From: Pseudoalteromonas luteoviolacea | GTDB lineage: Bacteria; Pseudomonadota; Gammaproteobacteria; Enterobacterales; Alteromonadaceae | Reading direction: 5' to 3' | Assembly (NCBI RefSeq): GCF_000814765.1 | Contig: NZ_JWIC01000010.1 | Location: 258,001-322,000 of the forward strand | DNA length: 64,000 bases | Shown here: in pieces, positions 17,067-26,050 of the stretch | Layout: every line of letters starts with the position of its first letter | How positions within the stretch are numbered: position 1 is the stretch's first letter | Position numbers and translations under genes: made by a program | The notes under the pieces: model-generated | Told to the model about the DNA's origin: nothing | The model's input: only the letters and a program-made list of their open reading frames with translations | Database searches by the model: none

Positions 17067-19487
17067 CTACTCCTGCTCAGTGTCTTCTGATGCTTCTTTT
17101 TCTTCACCGTTCACAACTTGTGCAATTTGCTCAAGTCGCTTAAGCGCTAAGTGATTGATTGTACCTTCCGGATACGCGCCAGTATTCGTTACCTCACCAG
17201 CAGCAACATCCATCAAAAGCTCAAGTGCTTCATCAACACTTTTGACAGCGTATAAATGAAACTTTTTGTTTTCAATCGCATGGACTACGTCATCTGCTAG
17301 CACCAAATTAATCAAATTTGAATGTGGGACAATGACTCCCTGCTTGCCTGTTAGACCGCGCATTTTACAAAGCTTAAAAAAGCCCTCTACCTTTTCATTC
17401 ACTCCACCTACGGCTTGTACTTCACCATGTTGATTTATCGACCCGGTTAAAGCCAATGACTGGGATATTGGTAATTGCGTGATAGCAGAGATTAAACCGC
17501 ATAGTTCAGCCAAAGACGCACTATCACCATCTATATAACCATAACTTTGTTCAATCGCGATATTTGCGCTCAATGTTAAACTAAATTGCTGAGCGTATTT
17601 ATTGCCTAAATAACCTGTAAGCAACATGACCCCTTTGGAGTGAATCGATTTTCCTAATTCAGCTTCTCGTTCAACATCAATCACCCCATCGGAGCCTGCA
17701 TATACAGTCGCCGTTATTCTTGCAGGCGTACCAAAAGCGGTATCACCAATATGTAACACCGTTAATCCATTAACCTTGCCTACAGCTTCTCCCTGAGTCG
17801 CAATCAGCGTATGCCCCTCTTCAATGTCACTGAGCATATTTTCGCTAAGCTGACCAGTACGATATTGCTTGCCTAATAAGGCTTCATTGATGTGATGCTC
17901 ATCAATGCTCTCTTCATTGTCTTGCTTGGCATAATAGCTTGCTTCAGCGACAAGCTCTAACACATCCGCAAAGCGCGCCGATAACTTGTTTCTATGCTCT
18001 GCTTGGCGATAACTAAACTTTAATAATCTGACTAAACCTTCCGCTGTTAATCCGCAGTTTAGTGTTTGTTCACAATATTCTTGGACTTTGCTGACGAATT
18101 GATATTGCAATCTATCACTGGAAGGCAAGTAATAATCAAAATCAGCTAAAACTCGAAACAGCTCACCAAATTCTTCATCGTATTCACTGATTGTGTAATA
18201 GAGATCTCTCGAGCCCAGTAAAATGATTTTTACATCCATGGGGATCAACTGTGGTTTTAGCGTAAAGCTGCTGCCTACTGAGCTGTCTTGAAATGGCAGG
18301 TCATTTTTTATCTGATGCGTTTTCAATGACAACTTTAAACCATCCCACACTTGCGGCGATGATAATACTTTATCTGCATCCATAATTAAGTAGCCGCCAT
18401 TGGCACGATGAAGCGCCCCTGCTTGAATTGAGCGGTAGCTGGTGATTAACGAACCTTGAGCACTTTCATATTCAATTTTACCAAAAATATTGCCAAAAGT
18501 TGGGTTAGGCTCGTACACAACTGGCGCAGGTGCCCCTTCTTTGTACTCAATTAAAATGTTGGGCGCAAAAAAATCAGTAAGCATACCTTTGGCATCAAAA
18601 TCATCTTTTTGATCTTCAGCACTGGCAGAATCATCATCTAGCCAGTCCAAAACAGCTTCAACTATTTCGACACGTAAATCTTTCAAGTAGCGAATAACGC
18701 CAATATGACTTGCATACTTATGTTCAAGCGCTTTGAGTAAAGGCTTGGTTGCCAACTCTATGGTGGTTTTTTTTAATTTCCTGAGCTTTTCAGAGGATTC
18801 TCGTTTCCAACGAGGCAACTCTATCAAGGCTTCAATTAGGCCATCCTCTAATTCATCAATCGCGTCATAGAATTGAGCTTGGGCCTGCTCGCCCAGTGCA
18901 TTAAACTCATTATCATCCAGCTGCTTTCCATTCACCACAGGCACAAAGCTAACCGCACCATTTTCTTCCAGCATTACCACACTTTTTTGTATAGCCAACT
19001 GTTCAACCGCGGTGAGCGCTGCGTTATATTTATTATCAAATTCTCTATCGAGAGACTTTTTCTTACGCTGATAACCCGGGTTGTCAAATGCTGCAGGAAA
19101 AGTATCCACAACCTCGTCCAAAAAAGCGTCAATGTCATCTGCAAGCTGACGACTTTCTCCCGGTTGCATAAACATCGTTATTGGCTCACGGTGGTCGTCA
19201 TAATTATTGACGTAAAGCCACTCTTTAGGTGTTGGACGCGTCTTACTGTGAGCTTCTAGTTTATCTTTGACCATAGTAAAGCGCCCGGTGGCCGCTTCAC
19301 CCATTACAAAAACATTATAACCTGGGAGTTCCATACCAAGCGCAAAATCAAGCGCACTTTGTGCACGTTGCTGACCGATAAAAGGCAAAGACTCTGGATA
19401 AGGGTTTTGCATACATGAATGTATATGCTGCAAAGAGACTGTCGGAGCCAATTGCTCCGAACTCAGTGGCTTAATTGTTTTAGTCAT
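17067..19487 (-). CDS. Lon-like ATP-dependent protease (LonB/YcbZ type)
   Basis: This 806-residue protein lacks the N-terminal LAN domain of classical Lon. A degenerate P-loop, GEAATGRFT, lies at 63-71; a long insertion with charged helices (about 130-290) follows, then an AAA region with GGYLIMDAD, and a C-terminal S16 protease domain (about 580-770). The Ser-Lys dyad is S656 (DGDSAS) and K699 (GGVNEK), 43 residues apart as in E. coli Lon. YcbZ-like relatives are shorter. The substrate is unknown. It is preceded by a ybeL-like gene (46-base gap) and followed by the FKBP gene after two bases. Confidence 0.9.
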   Translation of the reverse strand: MTKTIKPLSSEQLAPTVSLQHIHSCMQNPYPESLPFIGQQRAQSALDFALGMELPGYNVFVMGEAATGRFTMVKDKLEAHSKTRPTPKEWLYVNNYDDHREPITMFMQPGESRQLADDIDAFLDEVVDTFPAAFDNPGYQRKKKSLDREFDNKYNAALTAVEQLAIQKSVVMLEENGAVSFVPVVNGKQLDDNEFNALGEQAQAQFYDAIDELEDGLIEALIELPRWKRESSEKLRKLKKTTIELATKPLLKALEHKYASHIGVIRYLKDLRVEIVEAVLDWLDDDSASAEDQKDDFDAKGMLTDFFAPNILIEYKEGAPAPVVYEPNPTFGNIFGKIEYESAQGSLITSYRSIQAGALHRANGGYLIMDADKVLSSPQVWDGLKLSLKTHQIKNDLPFQDSSVGSSFTLKPQLIPMDVKIILLGSRDLYYTISEYDEEFGELFRVLADFDYYLPSSDRLQYQFVSKVQEYCEQTLNCGLTAEGLVRLLKFSYRQAEHRNKLSARFADVLELVAEASYYAKQDNEESIDEHHINEALLGKQYRTGQLSENMLSDIEEGHTLIATQGEAVGKVNGLTVLHIGDTAFGTPARITATVYAGSDGVIDVEREAELGKSIHSKGVMLLTGYLGNKYAQQFSLTLSANIAIEQSYGYIDGDSASLAELCGLISAITQLPISQSLALTGSINQHGEVQAVGGVNEKVEGFFKLCKMRGLTGKQGVIVPHSNLINLVLADDVVHAIENKKFHLYAVKSVDEALELLMDVAAGEVTNTGAYPEGTINHLALKRLEQIAQVVNGEEKEASEDTEQE

Positions 19488-19533
19488 TCCTGATTTCTTT
19501 ATTGTTCACCTTAGAAAAATTAAAGCACGGTGG

Positions 19534-19992
19534 CTAAGGCGTGAGCGCTTTTCTTGAAAACGTATCATGTCCACATTCGCTGCAAGCTTTTATTTCAATA
19601 GAGTGATAAACATCGATTTTATTGCCGCAATTCTTACACACTAATTGCCCCAAAGCTATCCATTCACCCTCTTTATAAATACCATCATGCGCAAAATCAC
19701 TCATCAATGCATGCCACTCAAGCTGAGTCCTATCTTCTAAATAAGCCAGCTCATATAAAACAGACTCTTTGAATTCTTCCCATGCTACCCCCTCATAGTG
19801 ATCCTTAAACTCCGAAATATGCTGTAAATCACGCTTAAAATAGTGCCGATAATCACTGAGTTTATTTTTCCCAAACTGTCGCCACTTTTCTTCTTCCTGC
19901 AAAAAATCATCCATCAACTTTTTTAGCTCATGCTCCTTCACGTCTTTGCACCACTTAGAAAAGTCTCTTAGCCATTGTTGATAATCTGCCAT
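19534..19992 (-). CDS. Zinc-ribbon protein, YbeL/DUF1451 family
   Basis: The 152-residue protein has a helical, strongly charged N-terminal part (1-105) and a C-terminal zinc ribbon with CKNCG and CSECG knuckles about 18 residues apart. This is the architecture of the DUF1451 (YbeL) family, whose function is not established. A purine-rich ribosome site (GGGGAGGGGG) precedes the ATG. It is divergent from leuS; in E. coli ybeL also lies close to leuS. It could lead the Lon-like/FKBP unit. Confidence 0.82.
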   Translation of the reverse strand: MADYQQWLRDFSKWCKDVKEHELKKLMDDFLQEEEKWRQFGKNKLSDYRHYFKRDLQHISEFKDHYEGVAWEEFKESVLYELAYLEDRTQLEWHALMSDFAHDGIYKEGEWIALGQLVCKNCGNKIDVYHSIEIKACSECGHDTFSRKALTP

Positions 19993-20330
19993 GTCGCCCC
20001 CTCCCCAACAACACTGCGCAAGTTTTTGGCATGCACTTCAGATAACCTGAAGTCGATACTGACAAACTGCTGAAACGATTGATTTATGAAGTCATCACAA
20101 CACGTGTTGGATACAATTACCGTATAAACCAAGTATAGAGCACCGTTCAAAAAGGGCCATTGAGCCAGAGTTAATTAACTATTTAGTGTGCAGATAATTG
20201 AACCAAACGAAATCAACTAAAATCACATTTATCAGCTGAAAATGCTTATCAGACGCTGTGATCAAGCTCAGTTTTCGGGTATGCTATTGACCAATTTTAC
20301 AATCAGTTTGCAAGAAGTCTGGAAACGTCA
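19993..20330. other. Divergent ybeL/leuS intergenic region
   Basis: This 338-base gap must hold both promoters. A 7-base inverted repeat, ACTTCAG (20035-20041) and CTGAAGT (20047-20053), lies in the ybeL leader. No T-box or other leader structure was recognised for leuS, and no convincing gene is seen. Confidence 0.5.
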
Positions 20331-22919
20331 ATGCAAGAGCAATACAACCCACAAGAAATCGAACCCAAGGTTCAATCCTATTGGGAAGAAAACAAAACAT
20401 TTAAAGTCGTCGAAGACGAAAGCAAAGAAAAATACTACTGCTTGTCTATGTTCCCTTACCCAAGTGGTAAACTCCACATGGGTCATGTCCGTAACTATAC
20501 AATCGGTGATGTTGTGTCGCGCTTCCAGCGCTTGCAAGGCAAAAATGTCATGCAGCCTATGGGCTGGGATGCATTCGGTCTACCAGCTGAAAACGCGGCT
20601 ATCAAAAATAATACTGCACCAGCAAAATGGACTTATGAAAACATCGACTACATGCGTGGTCAGTTAAAGCAATTAGGCTTCGGATATGACTGGGACCGAG
20701 AAATCGCGACTTGTCACCCTGAATACTACAAGTGGGAACAATGGTTCTTCACTAAGCTGTATGAAAAAGGCTTAGTATACAAGAAAATGTCTACCGTAAA
20801 CTGGGACCCAGTTGACCAAACAGTCCTTGCGAATGAGCAGGTTATCGATGGTCGAGGTTGGCGCTCAGGCGCACTTGTAGAGCAAAAAGAAATTCCTCAG
20901 TGGTTCATTAAAATTACTGACTATGCACAAGAACTACTTGACGATTTAGACAAGCTAGATCATTGGCCAGAACAAGTTAAAACGATGCAGCGCAACTGGA
21001 TCGGACGCTCTGAAGGCTTAGAGATCGACTTTAAGCGCGCTGATAACAACGAAAGCTTTACTGTGTATACAACACGCCCTGATACCTTTATGGGTGTCAC
21101 GTATGTTGCCGTTGCTGCTGGTCATCCAATTGCTTTAGAAGCGGCAAAAAATAACGAAGCTGTCGCTGCATTTGTTGATGAGTGCAAAAACACCAAAGTG
21201 GCTGAAGCAGATTTAGCGACCATGGATAAAAAAGGTATCGCAACGGGCTTTACTGCTATTCATCCATTAACAGGTCAAGAAGTCCCTATCTGGATTGCGA
21301 ACTTTGTATTGATGGATTACGGCTCAGGTGCAGTCATGGCGGTACCAGGTCATGATCAACGCGACTATGAATTTGCAACTGCTTACGGTCTTGAAATTAA
21401 ACAAGTCATTAGCCCTGCTGCAGATGCTGAACAATCAGCTGATTTAGCCAAAGAAGCGTTCACTGAGAAAGGCGTGCTAATCAATTCTGGCGAGTTTGAC
21501 GGTCTAGAATTTCAAGCCGCGTTCGATGCCATCGCTGAAAAACTAGAGGGCATTGGCGCTGGTCAGCGCAAAGTAAACTTCCGTCTACGTGACTGGGGTG
21601 TGAGTCGTCAGCGCTACTGGGGTTCTCCAATCCCGATGCTAAACAAAGAAGATGGCTCTGAGCTTGCTGCGACTGAAGATATGCTACCAGTTCGCTTACC
21701 TGAAGATGTTGTGATGGATGGTGTAACGTCACCGATCAAAGCCGATCCTGAGTGGGCAAAAGCAACGGTGAATGGTGAGCAAGTATTCCATGAAACAGAT
21801 ACATTCGACACCTTCATGGAATCTTCTTGGTATTATGCGCGTTATTGTAGCCCACGTTACGATGAAGGCATGTTAGAGCCGGGTGCTGCAAACTACTGGT
21901 TACCTGTTAACCAATATATTGGTGGTATCGAACATGCAATATTGCACTTGCTTTACTCTCGTTTCTTCCACAAGCTACTCAGAGATTTCGGATTAGTAAA
22001 CTCTGACGAGCCATTTGAGCGTCTACTATGCCAAGGCATGGTGCTGGCTGATACATATTACCGCAAAGATGAAAAAGGCGGCGATATTTGGATTTCTCCG
22101 CTTGATGTAGAAACGGAAAAAGACGACAAAGGCCGTATCATCAAAGCGTGGCACAAAGATGATGGTGAACCTGTCATGTCTGCGGGCATGGGTAAAATGT
22201 CTAAGTCTAAGAACAATGGTATTGACCCACAAACAGTAATTAAGCAGTACGGTGCAGATACTGTTCGCTTATTTATGATGTTTACTGCGCCGCCTGAGCA
22301 AACACTTGAATGGTCTGACTCTGGTGTTGAAGGTGCACAGCGTTTCCTTCGCCGTGTATGGAAGTATGCGGTTGACGTGAAAAATGCGGGTCACGCAAAC
22401 TTAGATCTCAGCAAGCTATCTGGCAACCAAAAAGCACTTCGCCGTGAAATTCACAAAGCCATTGCAAAAGTTTCTGACGATGTTGAGCGTCGTCAAACAT
22501 TCAATACTGCAATTGCTGCAATCATGGAACTATCAAACAAGCTACTTAAAGCGCCACTTGAGAGCGAGCAAGATATTGCACTTGCGAACGAAGCGCTCAA
22601 TGCAATGATTATTATGCTTGCGCCAATTACGCCGCATATGTGTCACGAGTTATGGCAGCAGCTTGGACATGACGGAGATGTTCTCGATGCGTCTTGGCCT
22701 GTCGTTGATCAAAATGCGTTGGTTGAAGATGAAAAGCTTATCGTTGTTCAAGTTAACGGTAAACTACGCGCCAAGCTAACCGTAGCAGCTGATGCAACTC
22801 AGGAACAAGTAGAAGCGATTGCATTTGCCGAAGAAAACGTGACTAAATTCACTGACGGAAAAACCATCCGTAAAGTCATTTATGTGCCTGGCAAGCTACT
22901 TAATGTGGTTGCAAACTAA
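20331..22919 (+). CDS. leuS: Leucyl-tRNA synthetase
   Basis: This class I aminoacyl-tRNA synthetase charges tRNA-Leu. The 862-residue length is normal. It shows the HIGH-type motif in PSGKLHMGHVRNY, the CP1 editing domain with TTRPDTFMG, the leucine-specific region and the KMSKS motif in GKMSKSKNNG. It heads a tightly packed run: its TAA overlaps the lptE start in TAATG, and holA and nadD follow with similar one-base overlaps. Confidence 0.98.
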   Translation: MQEQYNPQEIEPKVQSYWEENKTFKVVEDESKEKYYCLSMFPYPSGKLHMGHVRNYTIGDVVSRFQRLQGKNVMQPMGWDAFGLPAENAAIKNNTAPAKWTYENIDYMRGQLKQLGFGYDWDREIATCHPEYYKWEQWFFTKLYEKGLVYKKMSTVNWDPVDQTVLANEQVIDGRGWRSGALVEQKEIPQWFIKITDYAQELLDDLDKLDHWPEQVKTMQRNWIGRSEGLEIDFKRADNNESFTVYTTRPDTFMGVTYVAVAAGHPIALEAAKNNEAVAAFVDECKNTKVAEADLATMDKKGIATGFTAIHPLTGQEVPIWIANFVLMDYGSGAVMAVPGHDQRDYEFATAYGLEIKQVISPAADAEQSADLAKEAFTEKGVLINSGEFDGLEFQAAFDAIAEKLEGIGAGQRKVNFRLRDWGVSRQRYWGSPIPMLNKEDGSELAATEDMLPVRLPEDVVMDGVTSPIKADPEWAKATVNGEQVFHETDTFDTFMESSWYYARYCSPRYDEGMLEPGAANYWLPVNQYIGGIEHAILHLLYSRFFHKLLRDFGLVNSDEPFERLLCQGMVLADTYYRKDEKGGDIWISPLDVETEKDDKGRIIKAWHKDDGEPVMSAGMGKMSKSKNNGIDPQTVIKQYGADTVRLFMMFTAPPEQTLEWSDSGVEGAQRFLRRVWKYAVDVKNAGHANLDLSKLSGNQKALRREIHKAIAKVSDDVERRQTFNTAIAAIMELSNKLLKAPLESEQDIALANEALNAMIIMLAPITPHMCHELWQQLGHDGDVLDASWPVVDQNALVEDEKLIVVQVNGKLRAKLTVAADATQEQVEAIAFAEENVTKFTDGKTIRKVIYVPGKLLNVVAN

Positions 22920-23479
22920 TGATTGGCTTTGTTCAGCAAGTCATTTCAACAGCGGGCCAATTTGGCTCCGCTGTTCGCTCGCTTGCAGACATTAAAAACG
23001 GACTGGCAATTTTGCTAGTCTGTTTTACTGTCACAGGCTGTGGTTTTCAACTCAAACAAGCTTCCTATATTCCTGAAGATTTACGAGTGCTACATTTAAC
23101 AGGAGATGATCAAAAGTCTGCGTTATACGAACAATTAAAGTATGAGCTGCAGCGTTCAAAAGTGACACTCAATGACCAAATTGATGGTCAAAATACCAAG
23201 TTCACGGCTGAACTGCATCTATACCAAGATGAATTGAACAGACAAACTCTAAGCCTCTTTCAAAATGGTCAGGTTGCACAATATGAGCTTGCTTATAAAG
23301 TGTCATATCGCCTTGCACGTCCAGATCAGGATCCCATTGAGCAAAGCTTTGAACTCTATCGAAACTATCAAGATGATCCAACCAACTCGCTTGCCAAGTC
23401 TAAAGAACTAGAAATTATTTTGACGGAAATGCGCAAGTTAGCCACCAAAAGAATTATTCGCGAATTGTCACAACTCTAA
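22919..23479 (+). CDS. lptE: LPS-assembly lipoprotein LptE
   Basis: LptE plugs the LptD barrel and takes part in LPS insertion. The 186-residue product has a lipobox VTGC with C41 as the acylated cysteine, followed by the typical GFQLKQASYIPEDLRVLHL-like start of mature LptE. The 40-residue leader is long for a lipoprotein. An internal TTG near 22982 would give a more usual signal peptide, but ATG 22919 is coupled to leuS by TAATG. The C-terminal half contains the conserved LARPDQDPIEQSFELYRNY region and basic end. Confidence 0.92.
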   Translation: MIGFVQQVISTAGQFGSAVRSLADIKNGLAILLVCFTVTGCGFQLKQASYIPEDLRVLHLTGDDQKSALYEQLKYELQRSKVTLNDQIDGQNTKFTAELHLYQDELNRQTLSLFQNGQVAQYELAYKVSYRLARPDQDPIEQSFELYRNYQDDPTNSLAKSKELEIILTEMRKLATKRIIRELSQL

Positions 23480-24537
23480 TGCGCTGTTATGCAAATCAAT
23501 TAGCAGGTCAGTTAAGTAAAGGCCTGCACCCTTTCTACCTTGTTTTTGGTGAAGAGCCATTCCAAGAAGGTAACTGTGTACTCACTATCCGCCAAGTAGC
23601 CAAAAAACAAGGCTTTGACGAGACGATAAAGTTCGCCTTACTACCAGGCTTTGATTGGCAGGAAATAATTGCCCAATACAATAGCATGTCTTTATTTAGC
23701 GCCCGAACGGTCATTGAACTAGACTTAAACCAGCAAAAGCCACCAACACAAGGCGTGAATATCCTTAAAGAGATTGCGGCCAACATAAACCCCGATGTCA
23801 TTTTGATCATCAAAGGCGCAAAAGCAGGTCAAGATATTCAGCGTTCCGCCTGGTTCAAAGCACTGGATAAAAGTGGCTTGTTTGTGCCCTGCTATCCTTT
23901 GACAGGCTTTCACCTTGAAAAGTGGCTTGATGAAGAATGTAAACGGCTAAAAGTTAATTTAAAAAGTGACGCTAAGCGCAGTTTATTATTGGCCACAGAG
24001 GGCAACCTGCTTGCCACCTATCAAGAGCTAGAAAAACTCTCTTTACTCTATAAAGACGCACTCATAGATCAACAACAATTGATGGGCGGCCTACTCAATC
24101 AAGCAAAATTTGATATTTTCGATTTGAATGAAGGCCTTCTAAAAGGGAACCCCAAGTACATTATCAAAGTGCTAAATAAACTCGCGACCGATAATGTCGA
24201 ACCGACGAGTGTTGCGTGGGCCCTGCAAAATCAAGCTCAAACACTTTTAAATATGAAACGTGCACTTGTACAGGGACAGCCTATCGGTCAGTTATTCAAG
24301 CAGTTCAATGTCTGGAAAAATCAACAGCAACCAACACAGCAAGCTTTAGATAGACTGCCAATATCTCAGTTAGAAAATATCATCATGCTGTTGGGACAAT
24401 TTGATTCAGCCTACAAAAGTAATGCCTTAAACGCTCCATTTCAAGGCTTGGCACACATTGCGTTAAGCTTCTGCCAGCCCGTCACCTTTTCAATGCCTTT
24501 TATAGATGACAGTGTTCAACTTGGCGGTGTCTACTGA
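23479..24537 (+). CDS. holA: DNA polymerase III delta subunit
   Basis: HolA is the subunit of the clamp loader that opens the sliding clamp. The 352-residue protein shows the N-terminal FYLVFGEEPFQEG motif, the middle AAA-like fold with VILIIKGAK, and the C-terminal collar region with FDLNEGLLKGNPKYI and PFQGLAHIAL. It overlaps lptE and nadD by one base each, preserving the leuS-lptE-holA-nadD order found in E. coli. Confidence 0.96.
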   Translation: MRCYANQLAGQLSKGLHPFYLVFGEEPFQEGNCVLTIRQVAKKQGFDETIKFALLPGFDWQEIIAQYNSMSLFSARTVIELDLNQQKPPTQGVNILKEIAANINPDVILIIKGAKAGQDIQRSAWFKALDKSGLFVPCYPLTGFHLEKWLDEECKRLKVNLKSDAKRSLLLATEGNLLATYQELEKLSLLYKDALIDQQQLMGGLLNQAKFDIFDLNEGLLKGNPKYIIKVLNKLATDNVEPTSVAWALQNQAQTLLNMKRALVQGQPIGQLFKQFNVWKNQQQPTQQALDRLPISQLENIIMLLGQFDSAYKSNALNAPFQGLAHIALSFCQPVTFSMPFIDDSVQLGGVY

Positions 24538-25166
24538 TGATTGCACTATTTGGCGGTACATTTGATCCGATCCACCTCGGGCATCTCAATATGGCAAACC
24601 ACTGCTTAGACGAGCTCTCTTTGAGCTCATTGGCATTTATGCCCAATGCAACACCAGTTCATAAAAAAGGTCCAAGCATTGCTACAGAACATCGCATTGC
24701 AATGTTAGAGTTAGCCACGCAAGATGAACCAAAGTTTTACATTGATACTCGAGAAATCAAGCGAACAGAGCCCTCATTTACTGCACTCACTCTCAAAGAG
24801 CTCAGAGCAGAATACCCAGTAAAACCCATCGCGTTTTTAATGGGCATGGACTCTTTTAATGGTCTCAGCACTTGGTACCAATGGCAAACTATCACACAGC
24901 TATGCCATGTGGTGGTATACGCAAGGCCTGGGGATAAATATGCCCCTTGCACGCAACTAGAAGCCTATTTAGCACATTCAAAAACCACTTCACCCGACGA
25001 TTTACATCAAACACCTGCTGGCAAGTGTTACTTTTTGACAGGCAAAGCTTTTTGCGCAGCGTCGAGCCAAATTCGCCAAGCCATAAAATCTGGCAAAACC
25101 GTTGAACCTTGGCTGCCCAAACCAGTCTTAGCCTATATCAATAACAATAAGTTGTACGCACTTTAG
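24537..25166 (+). CDS. nadD: Nicotinate-mononucleotide adenylyltransferase
   Basis: NadD adenylates nicotinic acid mononucleotide in NAD synthesis. The 209-residue protein begins with FGGTFDPIHLGHLN, the nucleotidyltransferase signature with the HxGH motif. It contains FLMGMDSFNGL and ends with the ATP-binding SSQIRQAIKSG segment, a variant of the ISxxxxR motif. The start overlaps the holA stop by one base. Confidence 0.97.
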   Translation: MIALFGGTFDPIHLGHLNMANHCLDELSLSSLAFMPNATPVHKKGPSIATEHRIAMLELATQDEPKFYIDTREIKRTEPSFTALTLKELRAEYPVKPIAFLMGMDSFNGLSTWYQWQTITQLCHVVVYARPGDKYAPCTQLEAYLAHSKTTSPDDLHQTPAGKCYFLTGKAFCAASSQIRQAIKSGKTVEPWLPKPVLAYINNNKLYAL

Positions 25167-25253
25167 CCGTCGCTAATCGGCTTGGGAATTCTGCTCAAAA
25201 TCATGTTAGAATTGCGCCCCTAATTGAAGTGTACACAGTAAAGAGATTCTGAT

Positions 25254-25571
25254 TTGAATTCAAAACAACTTTTAGACTTTGCGTTAGATAAAGTCGACGA
25301 TATGAAAGCGCGTGACATTGTTAAATTAGATGTACGTGAGACATCATCAATCACAGACTATCTAGTCATTTGCTCTGGTAACTCTAAGCGTCATGTACAA
25401 TCTATTGCTGATCATGTTGCAAAAGAAGCACGCCATGCAGGCGAGACACCTCTAGGACACGAAGGTCAAGATGCTGGTGAATGGGTACTGGTCGATTTAG
25501 GTGATGTGGTTGTACACGTGATGCAAGATCAGACTCGCGACTTTTACGATTTAGAAAAGCTTTGGGGCTAA
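25254..25571 (+). CDS. rsfS: Ribosome silencing factor RsfS
   Basis: RsfS binds ribosomal protein L14 and blocks subunit joining in poor nutrient conditions. The 105-residue protein carries the family core SSITDYLVICSGNSKRHVQSI, the DAGEWVLVDLGDVVVHVM segment and the final FYDLEKLWG. The start is TTG 25254, preceded by AAAGAGA. It lies 87 bases after nadD and one base before rlmH. Confidence 0.95.
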   Translation: MNSKQLLDFALDKVDDMKARDIVKLDVRETSSITDYLVICSGNSKRHVQSIADHVAKEARHAGETPLGHEGQDAGEWVLVDLGDVVVHVMQDQTRDFYDLEKLWG

Positions 25572-25572
25572 C

Positions 25573-26043
25573 GTGAAAATTCAGTTAATTGCGGTTGGTA
25601 CAAAAATGCCAGCTTGGGTAGAAACAGGGTTTAAAGAATACCAAAGACGTTTCCCCAAGGATATGCCATTAGAGCTGATCGAAATTGCCGCGGGTAAGCG
25701 CGGTAAAAATGCTGATATCAAGCGGATTTTGCAACAAGAGGGTGAAAAAACCCTCGCCGCTATTCCCAAGGGAAACCGAATCGTGACGCTTGAAGTAACA
25801 GGTAAGCCTTGGGATACGCACCAATTAGCAAGTAACATGGAAAAATGGCAACTTGATGGCCGTGATGTCAGCTTACTCATCGGTGGACCTGAGGGCCTTG
25901 CACCAGAATGTATCGCCGCATCAGAGCAAAAGTGGTCACTGTCAAACCTCACTTTGCCGCACCCGCTGGTCAGAATTGTCGTAGCTGAAAGCCTATATCG
26001 CGGCTGGAGCTTAAACAACAACCACCCTTACCACAGAGAATAA
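25573..26043 (+). CDS. rlmH: 23S rRNA pseudouridine-1915 N3-methyltransferase RlmH
   Basis: RlmH is a SPOUT methyltransferase acting on assembled ribosomes. The 156-residue product starts at GTG one base after rsfS. It shows the EYQRRFP motif, LLIGGPEGLAPEC in the SAM-binding knot and the conserved end with LPHPLVRIVVAESLYRGWS-like sequence and YHRE. The rsfS-rlmH-mrdA-mrdB-rlpA order is that of E. coli. Confidence 0.97.
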   Translation: MKIQLIAVGTKMPAWVETGFKEYQRRFPKDMPLELIEIAAGKRGKNADIKRILQQEGEKTLAAIPKGNRIVTLEVTGKPWDTHQLASNMEKWQLDGRDVSLLIGGPEGLAPECIAASEQKWSLSNLTLPHPLVRIVVAESLYRGWSLNNNHPYHRE

Positions 26044-26050
26044 TTATTCC

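Noticed and set aside
20242..20667. 141-codon frame overlapping the leuS start
   Set aside because: It is in another frame of leuS, has no ribosome site or family likeness, and leuS is unambiguous.
25581..26021. 146-codon minus-strand frame
   Set aside because: It is fully inside rlmH, which has all its family motifs; a codon-bias shadow.
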